Shown: positions 53,989 through 62,071 of the stretch, in pieces
Numbering within the stretch: the stretch's first letter is position 1
Layout of the letters: each line of letters opens with the position of its first letter
NCBI RefSeq assembly: GCF_002222595.2
Contig: NZ_CP022413.2
Span: 566,501 to 630,500 of the forward strand
Source: Blautia hansenii DSM 20583
GTDB lineage: Bacteria; Bacillota; Clostridia; Lachnospirales; Lachnospiraceae
Direction of reading: 5' to 3'
DNA: 64,000 nt
Notes under the pieces: model-generated
Database searches by the model: none
What the model was told of the DNA's origin: nothing
Seen by the model: the letters and a program-made list of their open reading frames with translations, nothing else
Made by a program: the position numbers and the translations under genes

Positions 53989-55770
53989 ATGAGGAAAATC
54001 AAGAAATGGATACATTCGCTTAGGGGAAGAATTATCATTTATAACCTGATTATGGTAATTACAGTAGCTTTGCTGGGAAGTATTGTAACGTATAAGACAG
54101 CGCTGGACCGTTCCAAAAAAGTAATCAAGCAGTCCATGAGCCAGCGGATAGAAGGAGTTTCCGATAAGTTTCAGGTAGCTTACGAGGAAATGATGAACAT
54201 TGTGTTAAACTGTACCGGCAGAAAATCTATGAATTTAGGAAGTCTGGATTTTACACAGCAGCCTTCCCAGAGAAAACAGGCGTTGATGAATAATGAACTG
54301 ATGAGTGATTACTGTGCGATTTCAGGATATGGCAGTTATATTTCCAAGCTGATGATGGCAGACAAGGAAGGTCATTTTATTCAAACAGGCAGTGACGTAG
54401 GAAGTACGGATGATTTTGAAAAGCTTATGGAAACCGGCTGGTTTGAGCAGGAATTGGCGAAGGAAACAGGAGATTATAAGGTCAGCGTGGTAAAAAATCC
54501 TTTTTTCGGAGGAAAAGGGGAGAAAATGATACCCATTATCCGTCCTTTGGATAATACAGGACTTATGCGGAAAGAAGGCTGGGTTTTCTTAGGAATATCC
54601 GCAAAATTATTTGAAGACGAGCTGGCACGGTCTGACAGCGGAAACACTATGATAGCAGTTACCGGCACAGGAGATTTGATTGCCGAAGTAAAAACAGAGG
54701 AATTAAAGGAGAAGGAGCTTTCTCAAATTACAGAGATGCTTTTAAAGAAAACGGAAAATACAGGTGTAATCGAAGAAAAAACAAGCAGCGGACAGTGGTT
54801 TATTTCTTATGCCAAAAGTCCGGAAACAGGAATTTTAACCTATGAAATGATGCCTGTAAAGGAAGCTTTAAATGAAAGAGTGATTATTATCCGTCTGGCA
54901 GGGGTGCTGTTCTTTGTCTGTCTTTTACTGGGAATGCTGTTATCGGTGCTTTCCTCAAAGCGAATAAGAAAGCCCATTGATTTGCTTACGGCTCAGGTCA
55001 AGAAAATCGGAGGAGGAGATTTCAGCAGAAATCCGCAGCTTGAGACTGATGACGAAATCGGAGAAATCGGAAAAGGCATTAATCACATGAGCGGCAAGAT
55101 TGAGCAGCTTTTGAAAAAGAATGTAGAGGACGAAAGAGAGAAGAAAAATCTGGAGATTAAAATGTTGCAGGCACAGATAAATCCTCATTTTCTGTATAAT
55201 ACCTTAGACTCCATTCGCTGGATTGCAGTTATTCAGAAGAATGCCAGCATTGTAAAAATGGTTACGGCTCTTTCAAGCCTTTTGAAAAATATGGCAAAGG
55301 GCTTTAATGAAAAGGTTACGCTAAGAGAAGAATTGAACTTTTTGCAGGACTATATTATTATAGAAAAAATGCGTTACATGGAAATGTTTGATGTGGAAAT
55401 CCATGTGGAAGAGGAAAGCTTATATAACGCAAGGATTGTTAAGCTGACGCTTCAGCCTTTGGTGGAAAATGCCATTTTTTCAGGTATAGAGCCCATGGGA
55501 GAAAACGGAATAATTTCCATTCATGTAAAAGCTTTGGAAAACACACTCTGTATTTCGGTAAGAGACAATGGAGTGGGAATACCGGAAGAAAAAATAGAGA
55601 AGATATTAAAGGGGAAAGAAAAGAGCAAAAACGATACCATGAGCGGCATCGGACTTCCGAATGTAGACCAGAGAATTAAGCTGGTGTACGGGGAAGAATA
55701 CGGACTTTCCATAGAAAGCAAGGTAGGCGAATACACGGAAATTCAGGTTCGTATACCGATAGAATACTAA
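53989..55770 (+). CDS. YesM-type sensor histidine kinase
   Basis: The start is ATG at 53989, after GGGGGGA; the upstream frame has no ribosome-binding site. The 593-residue protein has a first helix (about 19-40), an extracytoplasmic Cache-like sensor (about 45-300), and a second helix (about 305-328). A HAMP region follows, then the LytS/YesM-type kinase core with QAQINPHFLYNTLDSIRW (phospho-His) and ATPase motifs DNGVGIPEE and GIGLPNVDQR. It forms a two-component system with the YesN-type regulator 26 nt downstream. It probably senses an extracellular oligosaccharide for the importer 2 operon. Confidence 0.94.
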   Translation: MRKIKKWIHSLRGRIIIYNLIMVITVALLGSIVTYKTALDRSKKVIKQSMSQRIEGVSDKFQVAYEEMMNIVLNCTGRKSMNLGSLDFTQQPSQRKQALMNNELMSDYCAISGYGSYISKLMMADKEGHFIQTGSDVGSTDDFEKLMETGWFEQELAKETGDYKVSVVKNPFFGGKGEKMIPIIRPLDNTGLMRKEGWVFLGISAKLFEDELARSDSGNTMIAVTGTGDLIAEVKTEELKEKELSQITEMLLKKTENTGVIEEKTSSGQWFISYAKSPETGILTYEMMPVKEALNERVIIIRLAGVLFFVCLLLGMLLSVLSSKRIRKPIDLLTAQVKKIGGGDFSRNPQLETDDEIGEIGKGINHMSGKIEQLLKKNVEDEREKKNLEIKMLQAQINPHFLYNTLDSIRWIAVIQKNASIVKMVTALSSLLKNMAKGFNEKVTLREELNFLQDYIIIEKMRYMEMFDVEIHVEEESLYNARIVKLTLQPLVENAIFSGIEPMGENGIISIHVKALENTLCISVRDNGVGIPEEKIEKILKGKEKSKNDTMSGIGLPNVDQRIKLVYGEEYGLSIESKVGEYTEIQVRIPIEY

Positions 55771-55796
55771 CTTAGACATAAGGCGGGGGAAAAGAA

Positions 55797-57446
55797 ATGT
55801 ATCAGGTTTTACTTGTAGATGATGAGCCGTTAATTTTAACAGGAATTCAATCTATGATAAATTGGGAAGATTATGACTGTGTGATTACAGATAAGGCAAG
55901 CAACGGAAAACAGGCATTGGAAAAAATGGAGAAAAGCATGCCCGACATTGTCATTACAGATATTAAAATGCCGGTGATGACAGGAATTGAGTTTATGCAG
56001 GAATGTCGTGACAGAGGATATGATACAGTTTTCATACTTTTGACCAATTTAGAGGAGTTTTCTCTGGCAAAAAGCGCTCTTGCTCTTGGTGCAGCAGATT
56101 ATCTGGTAAAAATGGAAATGACACAGGAGATGATGGGAAACAGCTTAAAGCGAGCAACAGAGATGTGTAATCAAAAACGCATTTTAACAGATAAAATTCC
56201 CCACAGAGAGTTTCATCCAAAGGATGTAAAACAGACTGCCACAGGATTTTTCAGAGACATCTTGGAAAAAGCAGGAAATCTTTCCGATGAATTTCGAAAA
56301 AAGTGGCAGGAGCCGGTGGAGAAAATGGAGCTGGAGCAGCTTTATGAAAACGGCGTGCTGATGTGGATACGTCCCTATAAGGACAGGGATTTGTTTGAGA
56401 ATGTTTCCGAAGACGACAGAAAAGAAATGCTGGATTATGCGCAGAGTCTCATGGAGCAGTTTATGAACCGTATTCATTCCGGGTGCTGTACGCTGGTGTG
56501 GAAACGAATGGGGATTTTAGCCATTCTTCCGGGACAGAACAGGACGGAAAAGTATTATCGTGATACAGGAAAGAAAATCTGCAATATTTTAGAGGATTAT
56601 TTTGGCTGCCAGACATTAGTGGCAATTAGTGCGCCTATGGAGGACATTTGGGGGGGAAGTAAAAGGGCTCTTTCCCAGATTAAGAAAATACAGGAATTTT
56701 ATTATTATCACAGCAATGAGCCTGTGGTTTTGGTCAGCGATGTGGAGGCGCATTTCTGGGAAGAACGTCATGCCCGCCACGATACCTTTGATATCAGCTT
56801 TTTGAAAAAGGATTTGCGTCAGGCGCTGGTGCAGCAGGACAAAGAAAAGGTAAACAGCGTTTTTGAAGAATTGTCTGCGCTCTTTACCGAGTTTCATCCT
56901 GCAAGAGAACAGGTGGTAAATGCCTGTGCAAATCTGTATTACTTTTTTCTCTCTTATGTGGAAGAGGATGCTCTTATAAAGGAAGAAATGCCTTATCCTT
57001 CTGTGGTGATGGAAATCTTACTGGAATGTTTTACTTTAAAAGCCCATACCCGCTGGCTTTTAAAATTCGGCAGTTGGGTAGGCAATACCATGGAAAATTT
57101 CCACAGAGGCAGCAAAACCGATAAAATTGTAGAGGCGGCAAAGGAATACGTAAGAGAAAACTACGGAGAAAAGCTGACGCTGGCTGCCATTGCATCAAAA
57201 ATCGGAATTAGTCAGGGGTATTTATCCAGTGTGTTTAAAAAACAGACAGGCGGAAATTTGAACGATTATATCAATCAAATGAAAATAGAAAAGGCAAAAG
57301 AGCTTTTGGAAAAGCATGAGTATATGATGTACGAGATTTCCGATATGCTGGGATTTGAAAACCCTTATTATTTCAGTAAGGTATTTAAAAAACTTACGGG
57401 AATTACCCCAAGCGAATATGAAATGCACAGGGCAGCGCAAAATTAA
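55797..57446 (+). CDS. YesN-type response regulator with AraC DNA-binding domain
   Basis: This 549-residue protein has a receiver domain (1-120) with DDE at 8-10 and phospho-acceptor Asp55 in ITDIKMP. The conserved Lys is followed by Met instead of Pro (YLVKME). A long helical middle region comes next, then a C-terminal AraC domain (about 445-545) with LAAIASKIGISQGYLSSVFKK and ending in FKKLTGITPSEY. Unlike the AraC regulator at 23176, this one is intact. It is likely to activate importer 2, GH88 and sulfatase genes. Confidence 0.94.
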   Translation: MYQVLLVDDEPLILTGIQSMINWEDYDCVITDKASNGKQALEKMEKSMPDIVITDIKMPVMTGIEFMQECRDRGYDTVFILLTNLEEFSLAKSALALGAADYLVKMEMTQEMMGNSLKRATEMCNQKRILTDKIPHREFHPKDVKQTATGFFRDILEKAGNLSDEFRKKWQEPVEKMELEQLYENGVLMWIRPYKDRDLFENVSEDDRKEMLDYAQSLMEQFMNRIHSGCCTLVWKRMGILAILPGQNRTEKYYRDTGKKICNILEDYFGCQTLVAISAPMEDIWGGSKRALSQIKKIQEFYYYHSNEPVVLVSDVEAHFWEERHARHDTFDISFLKKDLRQALVQQDKEKVNSVFEELSALFTEFHPAREQVVNACANLYYFFLSYVEEDALIKEEMPYPSVVMEILLECFTLKAHTRWLLKFGSWVGNTMENFHRGSKTDKIVEAAKEYVRENYGEKLTLAAIASKIGISQGYLSSVFKKQTGGNLNDYINQMKIEKAKELLEKHEYMMYEISDMLGFENPYYFSKVFKKLTGITPSEYEMHRAAQN

Positions 57447-57490
57447 AAGTATATAATGGAAATCTTAAAAAAGAGAAAAATGTAAAAAAA

Positions 57491-57653
57491 GGGTGCTTCC
57501 TCTCCTGCGCACGTGGTATAATGTTTGCAAAAAGCGCAAACCAAGCTGATTATATCAGCTTGCCGCCATAAGGTGTCGGATTATACCGGCAAGCCACGGC
57601 TTGAAAAGTAAATACCCTTGCGGGTGCTTCCTTTTCTACGCATGTGGTATAAT
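57491..57653. repeat. Structured intergenic segment with two extended -10-like direct repeats
   Basis: Two 32-bp units (57491-57522 and 57622-57653; 28 of 32 identical) each begin GGGTGCTTCC and end GTGGTATAAT, an extended -10 sequence. Between them lie three hairpins: AAGCTGAT/ATCAGCTT (57543-57561), CTTGCCG/CGGCAAG (57559-57565 with 57587-57593) and CAAGC/GCTTG (57590-57603). No reading frame or ribosome-binding site is present. It may be a small RNA, a repeat, or tandem promoters. It fills most of the 374-nt gap 57447-57820 together with the palindromic repeat. Confidence 0.6.
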
Positions 57654-57655
57654 AA

Positions 57656-57799
57656 AGCCGTTACTTTAAAGACATATCAGGAATATCTATACATTTTACG
57701 CTCAGTCTGCGCTCACTTTGAGCTTATAATCTCAAAGCGTGCTCAACAAATTCGCTGGAAATGTATAGATATTCCTAAATATTACTTAATGTGACGGCT
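57656..57799. repeat. Palindromic dispersed repeat, full copy 2
   Basis: This copy is about 144 bp and matches 10040-10181 across its whole length, best in the inner arms and the central GCTCAGTCTGCGCTCACTTT. Inner arms AGGAATATC and GATATTCCT pair perfectly here. In the outer stem AGCCGT pairs with ACGGCT, where the first copy has AGCTGT with ACAGCT, so a T-A pair is replaced by C-G. Confidence 0.85.
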
Positions 57800-57820
57800 T
57801 CTATCAATAGATAAGGATGG

Positions 57821-58678
57821 ATGAGAATGAGAAGAAGACGGTATAAAGGAGATATACGCAGAATACGGCAGAGGAACGCCAGAATTTTCTTAGTGGTCTG
57901 TCTTGTTGTTTTTGGCGCAGCCACAGTTTGGATTTCCATAGATGAGAAAAAAGCAGAGAAAAAGGCAGAGCAGGCATATAAAGAGCAGATAGAGCAGGAA
58001 GAACAGGCGAAAAAGGAAGAAAATACAAAGCCGCAGGTAAATATTGAACCCACAGGTCCTGTTCTGGCAGATGAAACAGAAAAGCAGCAGTGGTATTTGA
58101 GACTGGTAAACAGTGATTATCCCATGACAGAGGCAGATGTGCCGGAGGTTGCCACAGAGACCGTAGATACCAACGGCTATCAGGTAGATGCCAGAATTAT
58201 GGAAGATTTAGAGGCAATGTTTGAAGATGCCAGAGTAGCGGGGAGAACTCCTATGATTTGTTCTGCTTTTCGGGCGTGGGATTTACAGGTGTCACTTTAT
58301 GAGAACAAAATTGAAAGAGTAATGCAGGAGGAAGGTCTAAGCTACGAGGATGCGGCAGTAAAGGCGGCAACCGTAGTGGCAAAGCCGGGAACCAGCGAGC
58401 ATCAGGTGGGACTTGCCCTTGACATTGTATCCTCCGAGTATCAGGAGCTGGACGAAGCGCAGATGGAAACCGAAGACCAGAAATGGCTGATGGAAAATTC
58501 TTGGAAATACGGTTTTATTTTACGTTATCCTATGGATAAAAGTGAGATTACCGGTGTTATTTTCGAGCCGTGGCATTACCGCTATGTAGGGAAAAAGGCT
58601 GCAAAGGAGATTACAGAGCAAAATATCACATTAGAGGAATACGTTGGTGCAGGAGCAGTGGAAACACCGGTATTTTAA
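57821..58678 (+). CDS. VanY-like D-alanyl-D-alanine carboxypeptidase (M15B)
   Basis: This 285-residue protein has an Arg-rich N-terminus and one membrane helix (about 22-40), so it is a membrane-anchored extracytoplasmic enzyme. A charged helix and linker follow. The catalytic domain has SAFRAWDLQ, SEHQVGLALDIV (zinc His and Asp) and EPWHYRYVG (catalytic Glu and third zinc ligand His). It would remove the terminal D-Ala from peptidoglycan stem peptides. The start could also be ATG 57827, which is better spaced from AAGG at 57813. No vancomycin-resistance genes are near. Confidence 0.93.
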   Translation: MRMRRRRYKGDIRRIRQRNARIFLVVCLVVFGAATVWISIDEKKAEKKAEQAYKEQIEQEEQAKKEENTKPQVNIEPTGPVLADETEKQQWYLRLVNSDYPMTEADVPEVATETVDTNGYQVDARIMEDLEAMFEDARVAGRTPMICSAFRAWDLQVSLYENKIERVMQEEGLSYEDAAVKAATVVAKPGTSEHQVGLALDIVSSEYQELDEAQMETEDQKWLMENSWKYGFILRYPMDKSEITGVIFEPWHYRYVGKKAAKEITEQNITLEEYVGAGAVETPVF

Positions 58679-58698
58679 AATTTATTTATAGCATAAAA

Positions 58699-58745
58699 GT
58701 AATGCAACGATAATGCTAATATGTATTGCTATATTATAGCATTAC
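58699..58745. promoter_or_regulatory. Inverted repeat upstream of the AlbA_2 gene
   Basis: GTAATGC (58699-58705) and GCATTAC (58739-58745) frame an AT-rich 33-nt segment with further partial symmetry (TAATGCTAATA and TATTATAGCATTA). It lies 37 nt before the start codon and may be an operator, possibly for the protein itself. Confidence 0.4.
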
Positions 58746-58781
58746 ACGAGATATTGCAAAAGGAAATACCTAAGGAGGTGT

Positions 58782-60119
58782 ATGTTGGTGTCGGAGAGCC
58801 AAAATGTTGAATGGAAAGAATCTTGGCGGGACGAATATCTTAAATGGATTTGCGGCTTTGCAAACGCACAGGGTGGAAAAATTTACATTGGCACAAATGA
58901 TGATGGTACAGTAATTGGCGTGCAAGATAGCAAAAAGTTGATGGAGGATATACCAAATAAAGTCAGGGATGTTCTTGGTATTATTGTAGACGTTAATTTG
59001 TTGAGTAAAGATGGAAAAGACTACATTGAAATTTGCGTGAATTCGAATAGTTACCCCGTCAACTACAAGGGCGAATATCATTACCGGAGCGGCAGCACTA
59101 AACAGCAGTTAAAGGGGCAGGCGTTAAATCAGTTTCTATTGCAGAAAACGGGAATTACATGGGACAGTGTGCCGATTCAGGGAGTAACTATACAAGATTT
59201 AAGAAATGACAGTTTCGATATTTTCCGAGAGCAAGCAGTATGCAGCAAACGAATGGACAAGAAAGATATTGATGCCACGAATGAACAGCTACTGGATAGT
59301 TTGAATTTGCTTGAAAATAATCATTTGAAAAGAGCGGCTATTTTGCTATTTCATCATAATCCGGAAAAGTGGATACCGGGAGCATACATCAAGATTGGTT
59401 ATTTTGAATCGGATTCTGAACTGCGTTATCAGGATGAAATTCACGGTTCATTAATTTCGCAGGCAGATAAAGTGGTTGATCTCATTTTTACGAAATATTT
59501 AAAGGCAGATATTTCGTATCAAGGCGTAACAAGAGTAGAAACCTACCCTTTTCCGAAAGAAGCAATTAGGGAAGCTGTTTTTAATGCTATCGCACACAAA
59601 TTTTATGGCGCATTAATTCCAATTCAAATCAGTGTGTATGCAGATCGGATTTATATTGCGAATGATTGCATTTTCCCAGAAGATTGGACAATCAATGATT
59701 TAATGGGAAAACATCGTTCAAGACCTTATAATCCTTTGATTGCCAATACATTTTTTAGAGCTGGTTTTATCGAAGCATGGGGACGTGGAATCGAAAAAAT
59801 CAAAGATAGCTGCAAAGAAGCCGGAAATCCTATGCCAGAATATACGATTAAGCGTGAGGACATTATGGTTATGTTCAAGAGCTTGGTTAGTAGCACTGAC
59901 CAAGCTACTGACCGAGCTACTAACCAAGCTAACGATAATTCTGTAGTTACACGCATCTTGAAAGTAATTCAAGAGGAACCGTCGTTATCTCAGAAAAAAA
60001 TTGCAGCCGTCATTGGAGAAAAGTATAGTACAGTTAAGTATTATATGGAATCCATGAAAAAAACTGGAATTATAAAAAGAGAAGGTTCAAGCCAAAAAGG
60101 AAAATGGATTATTCTATAA
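58782..60119 (+). CDS. AlbA_2/Schlafen-type putative DNA-binding protein (RecG-like ATP-binding C-terminal family)
   Basis: This 445-residue protein begins with an AlbA_2 (Schlafen-like) domain: ESQNVEWKESW, then GFANAQGGKIYIGTNDDG. A middle region follows with the conserved EAIREAVFNAIAHKFY and a GHKL-like AWGRGIEKI. A winged helix forms the C-terminus (LSQKKIAAVIGEKYSTVKYY). A stretch near 375-390 repeats a T-x-Q/R-A unit (STDQATDRATNQAND). Members are annotated as transcriptional regulators or ATP-dependent helicase-like, but their function is unclear. ATG 58782 is only 3 nt from AAGGAGG, so GTG 58788 may be the true start. It stands alone, with an inverted repeat before and a terminator after. 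Confidence 0.8.
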   Translation: MLVSESQNVEWKESWRDEYLKWICGFANAQGGKIYIGTNDDGTVIGVQDSKKLMEDIPNKVRDVLGIIVDVNLLSKDGKDYIEICVNSNSYPVNYKGEYHYRSGSTKQQLKGQALNQFLLQKTGITWDSVPIQGVTIQDLRNDSFDIFREQAVCSKRMDKKDIDATNEQLLDSLNLLENNHLKRAAILLFHHNPEKWIPGAYIKIGYFESDSELRYQDEIHGSLISQADKVVDLIFTKYLKADISYQGVTRVETYPFPKEAIREAVFNAIAHKFYGALIPIQISVYADRIYIANDCIFPEDWTINDLMGKHRSRPYNPLIANTFFRAGFIEAWGRGIEKIKDSCKEAGNPMPEYTIKREDIMVMFKSLVSSTDQATDRATNQANDNSVVTRILKVIQEEPSLSQKKIAAVIGEKYSTVKYYMESMKKTGIIKREGSSQKGKWIIL

Positions 60120-60163
60120 CCATATTTCACACAATTCAATAATTACATTACTCTGCTGATACA

Positions 60164-60194
60164 GGGGCTATCTATTTCCCGATAGCCCCTTTTT
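60164..60194 (+). terminator. Intrinsic terminator
   Basis: GGGGCTATC (60164-60172) pairs with GATAGCCCC (60181-60189) around an 8-nt loop, followed by TTTTT. It ends the AlbA_2 gene. Confidence 0.9.
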
Positions 60195-60223
60195 AGATTA
60201 CTTATTTTTCTGCAATTACAAGC

Positions 60224-60252
60224 TTGACATTAAAATTTGATTTCCTTATAAT
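60224..60252 (+). promoter_or_regulatory. Consensus promoter of the heterodimeric ABC exporter
   Basis: A perfect -35 TTGACA (60224-60229), a 17-nt spacer, and a perfect -10 TATAAT (60247-60252) make this the best promoter in the window. Such a strong promoter implies either high expression or repression at the nearby palindrome. Confidence 0.9.
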
Positions 60253-60267
60253 AGTTCTACTGCAATA

Positions 60268-60281
60268 GTTAGGGAACTAAC
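60268..60281. promoter_or_regulatory. Palindromic operator candidate (MarR-like)
   Basis: GTTAG-GGAA-CTAAC is a short inverted repeat lying about 10 nt after the predicted transcription start. MarR-family repressors of drug exporters often bind at such positions. No regulator gene is adjacent inside the window. Confidence 0.4.
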
Positions 60282-60307
60282 AATTAAATAAGAAGGGAGA
60301 GGAGAAT

Positions 60308-62071
60308 ATGATTAAAACCTTGGCAGCACAAATAAAAGAGTTTAAAAAGGACTCTGTGTTGACACCAATCTTTATGATTTTAGAGGTTTTATTTGAAACC
60401 ATGATACCGTTTTTAATGGCATCCATTATTGACAAGGGTGTGGAAACGGGAGACATCGGGCATATCTGCAAGGTGGGAGCTGCAATGGCAGTGCTGGCGC
60501 TTTGCGGACTTTGGGCAGGTATGATGGGAGCAAAGTATGCTTCAAGAGCGTCTGCTGGTTTTGCCAGAAATTTAAGAAAGGCGATGTATGACAACATTCA
60601 GACCTTTTCATTTTCCAACATTGACAAATTCAGTACCGCAGGTCTGATTACACGTCTGACAACAGATGTTACCAACCTGCAAATGGCATACCAGATGCTT
60701 CTTCGTATGTTTACAAGAGCTCCGGCAAGCTTAATCTGTGCTATGGTGATGGCGTTTACCATCAACGCAGAGCTGGCAAGCATTTATCTTGTGGCGGTTA
60801 TCGGACTGGGTATTTGTCTTGTGCTGATTATGAGCCGTGCAACAAAGTATTTCCAGCAGGTTTTCAAGAAATATGATGAATTAAATGCCAGTGTACAGGA
60901 AAATATTTCTGGTATTCGTGTTGTGAAGGCTTATGTCCGTGAAGATTATGAGAACAACAAGTTCTTTAAAGCAGCAGAAAACGTATATAAGATGTTTATC
61001 AAGGCAGAAAATATCATTGTTGCCAATATGCCTCTTATGATGTTTGCCGTTTATGCTTGTATCTTAGGACTGAGCTGGCTGGGAGCGAATATGATTGTAG
61101 TGGGTGACCTTACCACAGGAGAGCTGATGAGTCTTTTGACTTATTGTATGAATATTATGATGAGTCTGATGATGCTTTCCATGATTTTTGTTATGGTTAC
61201 CATGAGTTTTGCTTCTGCAGAGCGTATTACAGAGGTTTTAAATGAGAAAGCCGATATCTGTAATCCTGAAAAACCTGTAAAAGAAGTGAAAGATGGAAGT
61301 ATTGTATTTAAAGACGTAAGCTTTTCTTATAAAAAGGACAGTCAGGAGTCTGTGCTCTCTGATATCAATTTGGAGATTGCTTCCGGTGAAACTATTGGAA
61401 TTATCGGAGGAACAGGAAGCGCCAAGTCCAGCTTGGTAAACTTAATCAGCCGTCTTTATGATGTGACAAAGGGTGAAGTCTTAGTCGGCGGTGTGGATGT
61501 AAGAGCGTATGATTTGGAAGAGCTGCGAAATCAGGTGGCAGTGGTTCTGCAAAAGAACGTGCTGTTCAGCGGAACAATTCTGGAAAACCTCAGATGGGGA
61601 AATAAAAATGCCACAGAGGAAGAATGTAAAAGAGTTTGCGAGCTGGCATGTGCAGATGAATTTATTGAGAATATGCCTGAAAAATATCACACTTACATAG
61701 AACAGGGCGGAAGCAATGTTTCCGGCGGTCAGAAGCAGAGACTTTGCATTGCAAGGGCATTGCTGAAAAAGCCGAAGATTTTGATTTTAGATGACTCCAC
61801 CAGCGCGGTAGACACTGCAACGGATGCAAAAATCAGAAAGGCTTTTGCACAGGAAATTCCAGATACTACAAAACTGATTATTGCACAGAGGATTTCCAGC
61901 ATTAAAAATGCAGACCGGATTATTGTCATGGAAGAAGGCAAAATCAACGGTATGGGAACTCATGAAGAACTGATGGAAACCAATGCCATTTACCGTGACG
62001 TTTACCAGTCACAAAATCAGGGCGGCGGTGACTTTGATGAAAATGTAAAACAGGGAGGTGAAAAGGAGTGA
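60308..62071 (+). CDS. Heterodimeric multidrug-type ABC exporter, subunit 1 (degenerate ATP site)
   Basis: This 587-residue protein has a six-helix exporter domain (about 15-310) and an ATPase domain. Walker A is GGTGSAKSS, the signature is VSGGQKQRLC, and Walker B is ILILDDSTSAVD. The residue after the Walker B Asp is Asp instead of the catalytic Glu, as in TM287, BmrC and EfrC. This subunit therefore provides the non-hydrolysing site of a heterodimer. The start follows GGGAGAGGAG. It shares bases with subunit 2 at its end (stop at 62069-62071). Confidence 0.93.
   Translation: MIKTLAAQIKEFKKDSVLTPIFMILEVLFETMIPFLMASIIDKGVETGDIGHICKVGAAMAVLALCGLWAGMMGAKYASRASAGFARNLRKAMYDNIQTFSFSNIDKFSTAGLITRLTTDVTNLQMAYQMLLRMFTRAPASLICAMVMAFTINAELASIYLVAVIGLGICLVLIMSRATKYFQQVFKKYDELNASVQENISGIRVVKAYVREDYENNKFFKAAENVYKMFIKAENIIVANMPLMMFAVYACILGLSWLGANMIVVGDLTTGELMSLLTYCMNIMMSLMMLSMIFVMVTMSFASAERITEVLNEKADICNPEKPVKEVKDGSIVFKDVSFSYKKDSQESVLSDINLEIASGETIGIIGGTGSAKSSLVNLISRLYDVTKGEVLVGGVDVRAYDLEELRNQVAVVLQKNVLFSGTILENLRWGNKNATEEECKRVCELACADEFIENMPEKYHTYIEQGGSNVSGGQKQRLCIARALLKKPKILILDDSTSAVDTATDAKIRKAFAQEIPDTTKLIIAQRISSIKNADRIIVMEEGKINGMGTHEELMETNAIYRDVYQSQNQGGGDFDENVKQGGEKE

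Noticed and set aside
57821..58678. Vancomycin-resistance VanY
   Set aside because: No vanHAX or VanRS-like genes are nearby. Isolated M15B carboxypeptidases of this type are common housekeeping genes.
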